From assembly GCA_900065925.1 (NCBI GenBank), contig LN890280.1, forward strand, positions 1,170,451-1,234,450: a stretch of DNA of 64,000 bases, in the 5' to 3' direction. Positions 17,305-25,679 of this stretch are shown piece after piece (within the stretch, counting starts at the first letter, position 1; each line of letters starts with the position of its first letter). This stretch comes from Nitrosotalea devaniterrae (GTDB taxonomy: Archaea; Thermoproteota; Nitrososphaeria; Nitrososphaerales; Nitrosopumilaceae). The notes under the pieces were generated by a model. The model was not told the origin of the DNA. It made no database searches and saw nothing but the letters and a program-made list of their open reading frames with translations. The translations under genes were made by a program, and so were the position numbers.

Positions 17305-18633
17305 ATGTTGCTACAGAATCAGGACCCAGTAGCCTTACGTGAAGAAATTCAAAAAATCATGGTAGCTAATGGTTTTAAAAGAGAATGTTATACCAAGATT
17401 CTAGATTATACTGTAAACCTGTTCGAGTCAAAAGGGCTTGGTATTGACTATTACGGATATCACAACATCATCCATGAACTTGAGGTGACCTATGTCACTT
17501 TGCTTGCAGCCCAGTGGGAAAGCACTCATGGAATGCTCAAGCCGGAAGATTTTCCATATCTTTTTGCAGCAGCTTTATTTCACGATTATGATCCTCAAAA
17601 AAAGGTTGACAAGCCACACGAAGAAGATGCAGTAAAATTTGTCATGACAGATGAAAAACTAGATTCCCTTCTAAAGGATGCAAACATTGACAAAAATTTG
17701 ATTGCGGCACTAATTCACAGGACAACATATCCATGGAGCGGCGAGATTAAGGAAACCACAGAGAAAAAAATCGAGGACTGTTTTAATTCATCAGATATCG
17801 TAAGAGATGACCATGAAAAAAGAGAGCATTTTAAAAAAATGGGATGGTTTCTCTCCGTTGCAGATAGGATTGCAGGATACACGCTGGGAGATTTTGCAAA
17901 AGCATTAGAGATGGCTCAGAAAAATGCTCACGCATTAGCATGGCATCCATATTATATTGTAAGAAGATCTGTTGCATACTTTGAAGACCTTCTAAATAAT
18001 GATGCAGAGATGTATCAAAGTGTACTACAGGCCCTTCCAAAAGACATGAGAAAACATTTCACAGACAATGTGTTGTCGTTTATGAAACTGCGTGAGCAAG
18101 AAATTCAGATTGAAGGATCACTTGTATATGACAATACAAAATTTTTTGCAGTAATTGAATCCATGTCAAATAGACAAGAACCAGAATTTATTGAAACATT
18201 ATCTGAGATACACAAGCAGTTGCCAAAACCTTTGCAATTCAAAAAAGATGATTTTATTGAATCAGTTACAGCAAAAGATACCATACTAAATACACTAAGA
18301 CTTGGAAGTGACAATGGTCCAATCATTGGTTTTACAAAAGGTGGGCCACTGGAAACATACAAGCTCAGACCAGAGATAAATGACATAAACTACGGACTAG
18401 GAAATACGGCATTCATGGAACCCCTTGCAATAAGGATGGGATATTGGGGTCAGAGAGGAGGAAGGGAGATGAGAATGTTGTTTAATATGCAGGTACAGTC
18501 AAAGGGGTTCAAGTACCTCACAAGTTTTGCGCTACGTGATGTAATTTCAAACAGGATTGAGAGAAAAGAGCAGATAGAGTTTGTCAAACAGTTTGACCCA
18601 GAGCGCTGGGACTATTACCGTGTCGTTTTATAG
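17305..18633 (+). CDS. HD-domain metal-dependent phosphohydrolase-like protein
   Basis: This is a 442-aa protein. Residues ~40-180 contain an HD-type pattern: YHNIIHELEVTYV, AAALFHDYDPQKK with the adjacent His-Asp pair, ALIHRTTYPWSG and SDIVRDDHEK. HD domains hydrolyse phosphoesters using bound metal. The C-terminal half (LRPEINDINYGLGNTAFMEP, YWGQRGGREMR) has no family I recognise. ATG 17305 is chosen because the frame upstream overlaps the previous gene. The substrate is unknown; cyclic or stringent-type nucleotides are possible but unproven. Confidence 0.78.
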   Translation: MLLQNQDPVALREEIQKIMVANGFKRECYTKILDYTVNLFESKGLGIDYYGYHNIIHELEVTYVTLLAAQWESTHGMLKPEDFPYLFAAALFHDYDPQKKVDKPHEEDAVKFVMTDEKLDSLLKDANIDKNLIAALIHRTTYPWSGEIKETTEKKIEDCFNSSDIVRDDHEKREHFKKMGWFLSVADRIAGYTLGDFAKALEMAQKNAHALAWHPYYIVRRSVAYFEDLLNNDAEMYQSVLQALPKDMRKHFTDNVLSFMKLREQEIQIEGSLVYDNTKFFAVIESMSNRQEPEFIETLSEIHKQLPKPLQFKKDDFIESVTAKDTILNTLRLGSDNGPIIGFTKGGPLETYKLRPEINDINYGLGNTAFMEPLAIRMGYWGQRGGREMRMLFNMQVQSKGFKYLTSFALRDVISNRIERKEQIEFVKQFDPERWDYYRVVL

Positions 18634-18641
18634 AAATTTCT

Positions 18642-19181
18642 TTACGGGCTAGAAATTTTTCTAGACGCGATAAATTTTGCAAGATGTATGGCACCAATAA
18701 ATGGCCATGATGACAACAAGATCAAAAATCCAAACCAGACAAGTGGACCATGATTTAGATAACTTGCAGCCAAGTTTAGAGGAAATACATACTGGAGTAC
18801 ACCAGTTGGTACAAAATCAGACAAGATTGGCTGGAGGTACGGTTGCAATGCATTCCATCCCACAAATACAGTAACAAAAAACAAGACTGCTTTTCGTCCC
18901 ACATATTTTTCAAATCCTTTTCTTTGGATTTTATTTATTTTTTCATCAAGTTGACGTACCTCTTCATGTAATTTTTCCACTGCAATCTCTGCATTTTTCT
19001 TGTAAGATTCTGGATCTTGTGAACCAAGATATAGAGGTATCATAACTTGCAAATATTTTTGATCAGAATCCGGTAATGGTCTTCCTTTTTGTAATATATC
19101 CAAGAGGTATTCTAGTCTTCCTTGGTCACCTTTTCCAAGTATTATTATTTGCTGTATTGCACCAATTAGATCTTCTGACAA
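18642..19181 (-). CDS. Coiled-coil protein with two C-terminal membrane spans
   Basis: This 179-aa protein has a helical cytoplasmic N-terminus with a coiled coil (AEIAVEKLHEEVRQLDEKIN). Two hydrophobic helices follow (AVLFFVTVFVGWNALQPYLQ and LVWFGFLILLSSWPFIGAIH), then a short basic tail. No family is recognised. The region LEYLLDILQKGRPLPDSDQK is typical of archaeal membrane scaffolding or regulatory proteins, but no function can be assigned. Confidence 0.7.
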   Translation of the reverse strand: MSEDLIGAIQQIIILGKGDQGRLEYLLDILQKGRPLPDSDQKYLQVMIPLYLGSQDPESYKKNAEIAVEKLHEEVRQLDEKINKIQRKGFEKYVGRKAVLFFVTVFVGWNALQPYLQPILSDFVPTGVLQYVFPLNLAASYLNHGPLVWFGFLILLSSWPFIGAIHLAKFIASRKISSP

Positions 19182-19238
19182 TAGTAAAACAAAAAATTCT
19201 CCCAGATAAAAGCGATTAGTACCAAGACATGAAGAGAC

Positions 19239-20390
19239 TCAGATTTGTGCCATTCCCACAATGGCTCTTGGAAAAACATCTTTGCGTTGCTCTTCTGCCT
19301 TGAGATATTCTTCATACCCTCCAATTGGTTGCAGTGACTTTGCATCCATGATTTTGTATTTTGGTATGTTTGCACGGCAAAATAACTCCTCAAGGTCATC
19401 TTTTGAGAACCATTTAGAGTACACTCCCTTTGATGTTCGAAGTATTGCATTTTCCACGTCTTGCTTTGAGGCAACTATTTCACCCACAGTTCTTTTTACC
19501 TCTCTACCATAGAATTTTTTTAATCCAAAATCTTTGAAGAGTTTCTTGTTAAAGACAGAGACAATTATTGTACCATGTGGCGATGCAAGTTTTTTCATGG
19601 ATTTTAGCATCTGTACCTGTAACTCTGTATTTTCTTGGTTTCCAAGCGTCTGGAACGTACAGACTATGACCTTGTGGGTACCATCAAGCATTTTTTTGTT
19701 GAGGTTAAAGTTTTGTGCAATTCCTGTTACTGGAAATATTTTCTTATTCAATAACGGGCCTAGACCATATTTTTTGAGCAGTTTGGTAGAGTGTAATATC
19801 ATTTCTTCAGAATAGTCAATCCCTATTACATATCTGAGATTTTTTTCATAATTTTTATCATACTGGTATAATCTTCCCGTTTCTGGGTTTTTTTTAAGGT
19901 CCTTGCACGAGTTGATGCCAATTTTTGAGCCAAGAAGCAGCAGGTATCTACCAGGTCCAGAGCCTGCATCAACAAAAGTCACTTGCTTTTTTTTCAATAT
20001 ACCATCAAGATAATTTGTGATAAAAATTTCTTCGAATCTCTCATAAGACCTTGCAGACCAAGCTGCCTCTGTTGGATGTACGACGTTTTTAAAATATTGC
20101 CTTGCCATGTATTTGCTTGCAATAATTCCCCGGATAAGATCATGGTCATTTTTTGAAAGCCCACCCACATGCAATCTTTGTTTTATTTTTCTTGCAAGGA
20201 CTCCCTTTGTGCATATCTCTTGTCTCATGCTTGGTGCAAGCAAGTTTAGGTAATCATTTTTGAATACGTATCTTGACTGGCAGTTTGGGCAAAATACATT
20301 TTCTTTTTTTGAGGATACATTTCCAAACTGTAATGCATTATCACAGACAGAGCAATTTGCAATTATATTTTTACTTGTAAGACTGGACAA
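19239..20390 (-). CDS. SAM-dependent methyltransferase with N-terminal zinc ribbon
   Basis: This is a 383-aa protein. Residues ~13-45 form a zinc ribbon (CSVCDNALQFG and CPNCQSRYVF). Residues ~140-290 form a Rossmann methyltransferase: motif I VTFVDAGSGPGRYLLLLG, then an acidic VIGIDYSEEM loop and the VIVCTFQTLGNQENTE strand. The acceptor is unknown. It lies two bases downstream of a wHTH regulator gene on the same strand, so the two are probably an operon. Confidence 0.87.
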   Translation of the reverse strand: MSSLTSKNIIANCSVCDNALQFGNVSSKKENVFCPNCQSRYVFKNDYLNLLAPSMRQEICTKGVLARKIKQRLHVGGLSKNDHDLIRGIIASKYMARQYFKNVVHPTEAAWSARSYERFEEIFITNYLDGILKKKQVTFVDAGSGPGRYLLLLGSKIGINSCKDLKKNPETGRLYQYDKNYEKNLRYVIGIDYSEEMILHSTKLLKKYGLGPLLNKKIFPVTGIAQNFNLNKKMLDGTHKVIVCTFQTLGNQENTELQVQMLKSMKKLASPHGTIIVSVFNKKLFKDFGLKKFYGREVKRTVGEIVASKQDVENAILRTSKGVYSKWFSKDDLEELFCRANIPKYKIMDAKSLQPIGGYEEYLKAEEQRKDVFPRAIVGMAQI

Positions 20391-20392
20391 GA

Positions 20393-21175
20393 TTACTTGT
20401 CGTGCTGTTCACCATCGTATGCATCTTCACTACTTTTCTTTTTGACTACCTTTTGCTTTGATGAGCCTTCATCTTTTATGTACGTGTCATATGTACGATA
20501 CACCTGTCGTATTGTTTTTAGGTATGATTCAAAGTCAGGAAGTTTTATGGGTTCGTAAAAATAATTCATGTGAACCTTGGTCAGGTTGTTCTTTGATATT
20601 CCCACACCTTCAAGCACATGGATTGGCTTGCTGTCAACAGAGTGCACCCAGCCAAGAGACCTGATTTTTTCCACCATCTCCTCAAAGTGGCCTGTTTCAT
20701 TTGTTACTATTCTCAAGATAAAGTCATAGTTTTGTCCCTCTCCTTGGACCACATCAATTGTTGTAACAATTCCATACTCTCGGCTGATTTCTACTAGATT
20801 GTTATACATCTCAGAGTAAGGAATTACTCTTCTTTCAAAGAGTGGATTTTGTGTTTTGATAAAAGTATACCATTGGTTATCAAACAGTTTGCTTGGATCA
20901 ACTAGAATCCATTTTATTTTATCATCACGTTTGCTGTCTGCACTGTTGTTATGCTCCAGTATGACTCCTTTTTTTACTAGGTCTTCTATTCTTCCCTTGA
21001 CGTTTTCTCGTGATAACACATAGCCGTGTTGTTCAAGTTCCTTGTTTGCAGTGTCAGGAGTAGCACCGCCTTGTAAAACTTGTAATATCAATACATCAAG
21101 TGGACTAATGTTATTTTTTGTAAGATTCTTCATTGGGATTGCGCCCTCTTGGTTATCTGTTCCTCTGCCTACCAT
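20393..21175 (-). CDS. Winged-helix transcriptional regulator
   Basis: This 260-aa protein has an N-terminal winged helix-turn-helix at ~20-85 (SPLDVLILQVLQGG, ENVKGRIEDLVKKGVILEH). Two ligand-type alpha/beta domains follow (RREYGIVTTIDVVQ-like and MVEKIRSLGWVHSVDSKPIH). The layout recalls archaeal Lrp/AsnC-like proteins. ATG 21175 is preferred over the TTG at 21184. It precedes the methyltransferase gene by two bases and may control it. The effector is unknown. Confidence 0.75.
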   Translation of the reverse strand: MVGRGTDNQEGAIPMKNLTKNNISPLDVLILQVLQGGATPDTANKELEQHGYVLSRENVKGRIEDLVKKGVILEHNNSADSKRDDKIKWILVDPSKLFDNQWYTFIKTQNPLFERRVIPYSEMYNNLVEISREYGIVTTIDVVQGEGQNYDFILRIVTNETGHFEEMVEKIRSLGWVHSVDSKPIHVLEGVGISKNNLTKVHMNYFYEPIKLPDFESYLKTIRQVYRTYDTYIKDEGSSKQKVVKKKSSEDAYDGEQHDK

Positions 21176-21320
21176 GATGAACAAGGTCTCATACTATTAT
21201 TAAAAACATTTACTACATTTTTGTCGCAAAAATGTTAAAACGCCAATTTATCAGGCATGGCCATTTAGAATCATTCGTAGAATAAGGCCACATTTTTGCA
21301 GCAAAACATGCTCTAATCGA

Positions 21321-21328
21321 TTTATAAT
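21321..21328 (+). promoter_or_regulatory. TATA-like box for the AN1 gene
   Basis: TTTATAAT lies about 24 nt before ATG 21348, consistent with a leaderless start. If no other promoter exists before 21659, this transcript would also run through the ribozyme-like element. Confidence 0.55.
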
Positions 21329-21347
21329 TTCTCTGACAAGTAATGCC

Positions 21348-21575
21348 ATGACAGCAATACCAGCAGTCGAAAAAACAGAGACCGCAAAATGCAGCACCTG
21401 TGCTTGCGACTGTGCAAAACTATGCACCCAATGTGGAAAAAACTTTTGCACCAAGCACTTGATCGGACACGCAGAAAAATGCACCGGATACAAGTCAGTC
21501 ATACAAAAAATACTTCGAGATGACATGACTGAAATTGTTAAGCAAATCATGGAGGCAGTGCTAAAAACGATATGA
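21348..21575 (+). CDS. AN1-type zinc-finger protein (75 aa)
   Basis: Residues 14-46 hold an AN1-like finger: CSTCACDCAKLCTQCGKNFC, then THL..H..KC spacing (TKHLIGHAEKCTG) able to bind two zinc ions. The C-terminal ~30 residues are helical (SVIQKILRDDMTEIVKQIME). AN1 fingers mediate protein-protein contacts, in eukaryotes linked to ubiquitin and stress. The archaeal role is unknown. ATG 21348 is fixed by the promoter spacing. It may be co-transcribed with the secreted protein at 21659 across the ribozyme-like element. Confidence 0.88.
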   Translation: MTAIPAVEKTETAKCSTCACDCAKLCTQCGKNFCTKHLIGHAEKCTGYKSVIQKILRDDMTEIVKQIMEAVLKTI

Positions 21576-21586
21576 CCACTGTCAAA

Positions 21587-21632
21587 TCCCCTGAAGAGTC
21601 CGTGAGACCCGGACGAAACAACATTGTCGGGA
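21587..21632 (+). ncRNA. Candidate type I hammerhead ribozyme
   Basis: All core elements of a hammerhead ribozyme are present in order. Stem I 5' strand TCCC is at 21587-21590; CTGAAGA (CUGANGA core) at 21591-21597; stem II GTCCG/CGGAC at 21598-21602 and 21610-21614 with loop TGAGACC. GAA is at 21615-21617. Stem III ACA/TGT is at 21618-21620 and 21625-21627 with loop ACAT. The cleavage nucleotide C is at 21628, giving the classical GUC site, and stem I 3' strand GGGA is at 21629-21632. Predicted cleavage between 21628 and 21629 would leave a 30-nt leader with a Shine-Dalgarno before the ATG at 21659. Stem III is short, which is a weakness; activity is untested. Confidence 0.8.
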
Positions 21633-21640
21633 GAAAACTA

Positions 21641-21647
21641 GGAGGTG
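21641..21647 (+). promoter_or_regulatory. Shine-Dalgarno of the secreted protein gene
   Basis: GGAGGTG lies 11 nt before ATG 21659 and 12 nt after the predicted ribozyme cleavage site. It would remain on the 3' cleavage product. Confidence 0.65.
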
Positions 21648-21658
21648 AAACATAGAGA

Positions 21659-22291
21659 ATGAATGGAACCAAAATACAGCTAGTCCTTGCAATTAGTGCA
21701 GGATCACTGCTACTTAGTGCAAGTTACTTGGGGTTTGCATGGGCTGATACTGGTCAGGATTCTTTAGGTGGCATAAACATCAAGGCAAGCAATGCAATAA
21801 AGAATGACCCAGCAGCAATGAAGATACTATACAACATAGAACTCTTCAAGCAACAATATGCAGCTCAGCAAGCAAAGCAAGATTTGCAGAATCAGCAGCA
21901 ACAGTTGATTGATCAGCAGCGAAAACTTGCAAGCGAATACTTGCAAGCAGACTTGGCAAAGACCAACAACCAAAACGACATGAGCAATCCAACAAATGCA
22001 TATGCAGGCTTTGTAAGCAAAGTCGATACATCTGCACAAGGAGTATTCATGGACGAGTTTGCATACATGCAAGCAAAAGTTGCACAGGGAAAACTTGCAA
22101 TGAACCAAGTATTGCAGAATGGTGGCTCACGCGATCAAGCACTAAATGCATACTATAATGGCGCTGCAACTCAGATGACAGAATTGGTAAGTGTCAACAA
22201 GGTAACTAATGTCAAGTATCACCTTGCAGATACAACAACCCAAGACCTGTTCAACAAGTACGGGAACTTGAAAAAGTACTCGGCATCATAG
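21659..22291 (+). CDS. Secreted Gln-rich coiled-coil protein
   Basis: This 210-aa protein has a signal peptide (VLAISAGSLLLSASYLGFAW then ADTG) and a mature helical body with a Gln-rich coiled coil (EFT: QQYAAQQAKQDLQNQQQQLI). It has no Cys in the mature part and no C-terminal anchor, so it is probably exported or periplasm-like. No recognised family. Its leader contains the hammerhead-like element and a good Shine-Dalgarno, which is unusual in a genome with many leaderless genes and points to post-transcriptional control. Confidence 0.75.
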   Translation: MNGTKIQLVLAISAGSLLLSASYLGFAWADTGQDSLGGINIKASNAIKNDPAAMKILYNIELFKQQYAAQQAKQDLQNQQQQLIDQQRKLASEYLQADLAKTNNQNDMSNPTNAYAGFVSKVDTSAQGVFMDEFAYMQAKVAQGKLAMNQVLQNGGSRDQALNAYYNGAATQMTELVSVNKVTNVKYHLADTTTQDLFNKYGNLKKYSAS

Positions 22292-22292
22292 C

Positions 22293-22326
22293 CCAACTTT
22301 TTATTATATTTTTAATTTTTCTTTAT
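22293..22326 (+). terminator. T-rich terminator after the secreted protein gene
   Basis: The sequence after the stop at 22291 contains successive T5, T5 and T5 tracts separated by A-rich bases, typical for archaeal termination. It overlaps the 3' end of the convergent gene. Confidence 0.45.
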
Positions 22327-24011
22327 CCATGTGCCATGTCATCGAGCATTATTTTTCGTAATACCTTCTTGCCGCTCTTGACACTTATCATGGGATTTTG
22401 ATTTTCAAACTCCTTTGGGACTGTTACAGATGAGACACTTCCCTCATAGATGTGTCGTGGCTTGTCCAGGTGTGTGTCAACCCAGACACATGGGTCCTTG
22501 TCACATATTATGATACAGTCTTCAATTGTTTCGCCACTGTTTCGTATTCTGATTTGTGATACGGTTGTTGAATAGACATGCTCTAGTGTGAAATGATATT
22601 CTTTTGCAATTTTTCTTGCCACTTTGGTTTTGACAAACCATGTAGTTATACCAACAACACCAGATGCAACTACCGAAGTAATTACACCATTTACAAGAGT
22701 ACTATCAACAGGCTGAGGCTTGGCGGGTTGAGTTGGTGGCTGGCTTGAGTTTTCAATAGGTGTAGTAGTAGGCGGTACAGGTGTCGAGTCTTGTACAGTG
22801 TGTAGAGTTTGATATCGCACAATACTTGACAGTGCATTGTTTATTGTAGATGTAGTCTGACCTACATTTGTCAAGATAGTCCGTGGGTCTTTAATTATGA
22901 CAAGCTGTTGGTAATCATTTTGTGTCAGTATTACTCCTGACAATAAACTTCCATCTGGTGCTGTCAAATCAAATTGTACGTTATTTACAACAGGTGGTGT
23001 AGTGTTAGTAGGAGTTGTTCCAGATGACGGTGTGGAAGACGTTGTTGTGGTTTGGTTTTGTTTTACCGGTGGTGCAACAAACGCTAGTGTTGTTGCAGAC
23101 GCTTCATTTGATGGATTGCTGTGTGTTCCAGGATAAACCGCAGAGACACGATAAGTGTAGGTTGTTTCAGGAGTCAGTCCCGATATAGAATACTTTGTAG
23201 TTCCATTTCCAGTATTTTCATCAATTACTTGGTAATCTCCAGGAGCATTTTTTATCTCGATTCTATATCCACCTAGTTTTTGTCCATACTGCTCTATTGG
23301 TGGAAGCCATGAGAGATTAATCTGGGTAGATGATGCAGGTTTTGCAATAAGCGGAGCTGGAACTGCATCATCACTTAGATGGTTATTTTGGTATGACAGC
23401 AAATTATCAAGATTGTTGTTTGCAGGATAAGAAGTCGGTACTGCGTCAAGCATTATGCTTCTAGGATCTTTTTTGTACTGGAGTGCAAGATAGTCACTTT
23501 GGCTAAATATTACACCTGACAGAGCTGTTCCATCAGACGGAACAAAATCAAATTGTACATTAGTAGATGGAGAAGAGACTGGCGGGTTTGGTGACTGGAC
23601 AGAAGTGGAAGAAGGAATTGCAGCTGCAACATTTGAAGGATCAGTTGAGGTGTCATCAGAATAAACTGCAGAGACACGATAAGTATAGGCCACACCAGTT
23701 TTCAGGCCAGTCATTGAATATGCCGTAAGCGTACTGCCGGAATTATACACCACAGTATCAAACACTCCATAGCTTATCTGCTGCTCAATTTTATAGCCGA
23801 CAATTATTTTTCCATAGTTTTGTGTCGGAGCAGACCAAAACAAGTTAATCTGCGTAGGAGAAACTGCAGTGGCACTCAGTCCAGTAGGATTATGAGTCTG
23901 CACTTGTGGTGGAGCCCCCTGGGCATAAAAGTTGGTACCAATTGGAATAATCAAAACAAGCAAAATTGCAAGTAAGAGTAACTTTTGAGATATCATCATC
24001 ATGGCTGCCAT
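22323..24011 (-). CDS. Surface protein with two FN3 domains and a repeated unknown module
   Basis: This is a 562-aa protein. After a signal peptide (LLLLAILLVLIIPIG then TNFYAQ), the order is FN3 (~42-130, PTGLSATAVSPTQINLFWSA); module A (~150-195, VQFDFVPSDGTALSGVIF, then KDPRSIML); FN3 (~220-308); module A again (~345-390, VQFDLTAPDGSLLSGVIL, then KDPRTIL); linker; TM helix (~443-465); and a cytosolic tail with Cys residues (IIICDKDPCVWVDTH). FN3 domains suggest extracellular protein or matrix binding. Module A is not a domain I recognise. A large cytosolic or cell-side tail of ~95 residues is unusual for such proteins. Confidence 0.82.
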   Translation of the reverse strand: MAAMMMISQKLLLLAILLVLIIPIGTNFYAQGAPPQVQTHNPTGLSATAVSPTQINLFWSAPTQNYGKIIVGYKIEQQISYGVFDTVVYNSGSTLTAYSMTGLKTGVAYTYRVSAVYSDDTSTDPSNVAAAIPSSTSVQSPNPPVSSPSTNVQFDFVPSDGTALSGVIFSQSDYLALQYKKDPRSIMLDAVPTSYPANNNLDNLLSYQNNHLSDDAVPAPLIAKPASSTQINLSWLPPIEQYGQKLGGYRIEIKNAPGDYQVIDENTGNGTTKYSISGLTPETTYTYRVSAVYPGTHSNPSNEASATTLAFVAPPVKQNQTTTTSSTPSSGTTPTNTTPPVVNNVQFDLTAPDGSLLSGVILTQNDYQQLVIIKDPRTILTNVGQTTSTINNALSSIVRYQTLHTVQDSTPVPPTTTPIENSSQPPTQPAKPQPVDSTLVNGVITSVVASGVVGITTWFVKTKVARKIAKEYHFTLEHVYSTTVSQIRIRNSGETIEDCIIICDKDPCVWVDTHLDKPRHIYEGSVSSVTVPKEFENQNPMISVKSGKKVLRKIMLDDMAHG

Positions 24012-24144
24012 TTGGCTTTAAATAAATCAGTCATATTTATTCTTAAGAAATGTCAGAGACATCTCCTAAAATGGCTTTAGTATAATTTGTCAGATACAGA
24101 TTACAATACAGAAAAGGATTGAAAGTTGGGCGTAGAAAAAAATT

Positions 24145-25494
24145 CTACTTGATTGTGATTACAGCAGTTGGTGGTGATGATGGGTTGACCACTGTAATGT
24201 GTACTATTGCTGCATCTTTGCCAAAGGTGTTGCTGACAGTGTTTGAGAACACTAGATCCTTTGTTTGTCCAAGTGCTACATCAGGTGCAGTGAACACTGG
24301 CTTTGCAGTGTTAGAGTAGAGCAACTGGACTGGTTCACCTGAGATTTGTACCCAAGAGAACTTCAAGTATGAGCCAGTACTCTTTGTACCGTCAAGTTGT
24401 ACTTGTGATGCTGCTGGTACTGTAGTGTCTGGACCTGCGTCTGCTGTTGGAGCACCGCCTGGTTCAGGATATGCAGCATAAACATATTGTTCACAATCTC
24501 CTACGATTGTGCCGCCTTGACTAACTGTTAATTGGAATGCAAATACGCTACCACCAGAACCTGTTGGGAGCATTACTGTTGGTGATGCAACAGTTGTTGA
24601 TGAAATCTGAATTGGTGCACCAGAGACTTGAGTCCACTGGTATGTGAGTGCAGCACTGGATGGATTGTCTACTGCTTCTACTAGAGTTGCACTTCCACCT
24701 TCGTGTGATCTAATGATTGGACCACAACTTAGTGTTGCAAGTTTGTATGCAGATGCGCTTATGACATGTACTAGAACGGAATCAGAACCTGTGCCGCCAT
24801 AAGGATCAGTTGCAGTAATTGTAAAGTGTAAAGTTCCATTATTAGTAGCATCTAGAGCTGGTGCTGTAAACATTGTAGTGAGGTCACTTGGGTTTGATAG
24901 AGTTACTGGAGAACCTGCATCTTGTGACCATGCATAAGTCATAGTGTCACCGTCTGGGTCTGTAGCGGTTGCCATCAAAGTCATTGGACTTCCTTCCATT
25001 ACTGTCAATTCATGATCAGTTGTTACTACTGGAGGATGATTTGCGTGAATAACATGAAGTGTGAATGCTGTAATACTTGTAAGTCCTTGAGGATTAGTTA
25101 CAATTAATGAAAACTTGAGATCTTTTACCTGACCTGGTGCAACGGCTGGAGTTGTAAATGAGATATCAACATCAGAGGTTGATGACAGAGTTACTGGTTC
25201 TCCAGACAATTGTTGCCATTGATATGAAATGGCTTGAAAGTGTGGATCAGTTGAGGATTCACCAGATAGTGTGATTGCGGTCTGTTCATTTACTGTCGCC
25301 TCACTAGTTCTGGTTGTAGACATTCCAGACATAGCATATGCAGATGTTGTAGATACTGCTACTGCAAATATTGTAATTGCTAAGACCGCGAAAAGAACTT
25401 TTGAATTCAACTTGTGTGTTCTAATTTTCCGAATATTAAAAACCTTTCTCTTAAATGATTTGTTAGCTAGGATCGCTAAGAAAGTTGGCAACAA
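24145..25494 (-). CDS. Secreted PKD/Ig-like repeat protein
   Basis: This is a 449-aa protein. A long N-terminus precedes a signal segment (VLFAVLAITIFAVAVSTTSA then YAMSG). Four or five PKD/cadherin-like beta domains of ~85-95 residues follow, each with patterns such as YQWQQLSGEPVTLSS, DGDTMTYAWSQ, TYQWTQVSGAPIQIS and KFSWVQISGEPVQLLYS. Such domains occur in archaeal S-layer and adhesion proteins. No C-terminal anchor is seen. The start is uncertain: TTG 25494 extends well upstream of the signal, and TTG near 25410 is an alternative. Confidence 0.83.
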   Translation of the reverse strand: MLPTFLAILANKSFKRKVFNIRKIRTHKLNSKVLFAVLAITIFAVAVSTTSAYAMSGMSTTRTSEATVNEQTAITLSGESSTDPHFQAISYQWQQLSGEPVTLSSTSDVDISFTTPAVAPGQVKDLKFSLIVTNPQGLTSITAFTLHVIHANHPPVVTTDHELTVMEGSPMTLMATATDPDGDTMTYAWSQDAGSPVTLSNPSDLTTMFTAPALDATNNGTLHFTITATDPYGGTGSDSVLVHVISASAYKLATLSCGPIIRSHEGGSATLVEAVDNPSSAALTYQWTQVSGAPIQISSTTVASPTVMLPTGSGGSVFAFQLTVSQGGTIVGDCEQYVYAAYPEPGGAPTADAGPDTTVPAASQVQLDGTKSTGSYLKFSWVQISGEPVQLLYSNTAKPVFTAPDVALGQTKDLVFSNTVSNTFGKDAAIVHITVVNPSSPPTAVITIK

Positions 25495-25679
25495 ATTTTA
25501 TTTTAAAATCGATTTTTGAGCTCAAAATGATCCATTTTTAGTGCAAAAACAACCAAGTAATTTTTTAGATCATTGTAAACCAGACCCAGATGGCACCAAA
25601 AAAGAGCATTATATCAAAAACCAGATTTTTCCAGTATCAAGTCAGATAAGATTTTGAAAATAAATGATAGGTATGTGTG

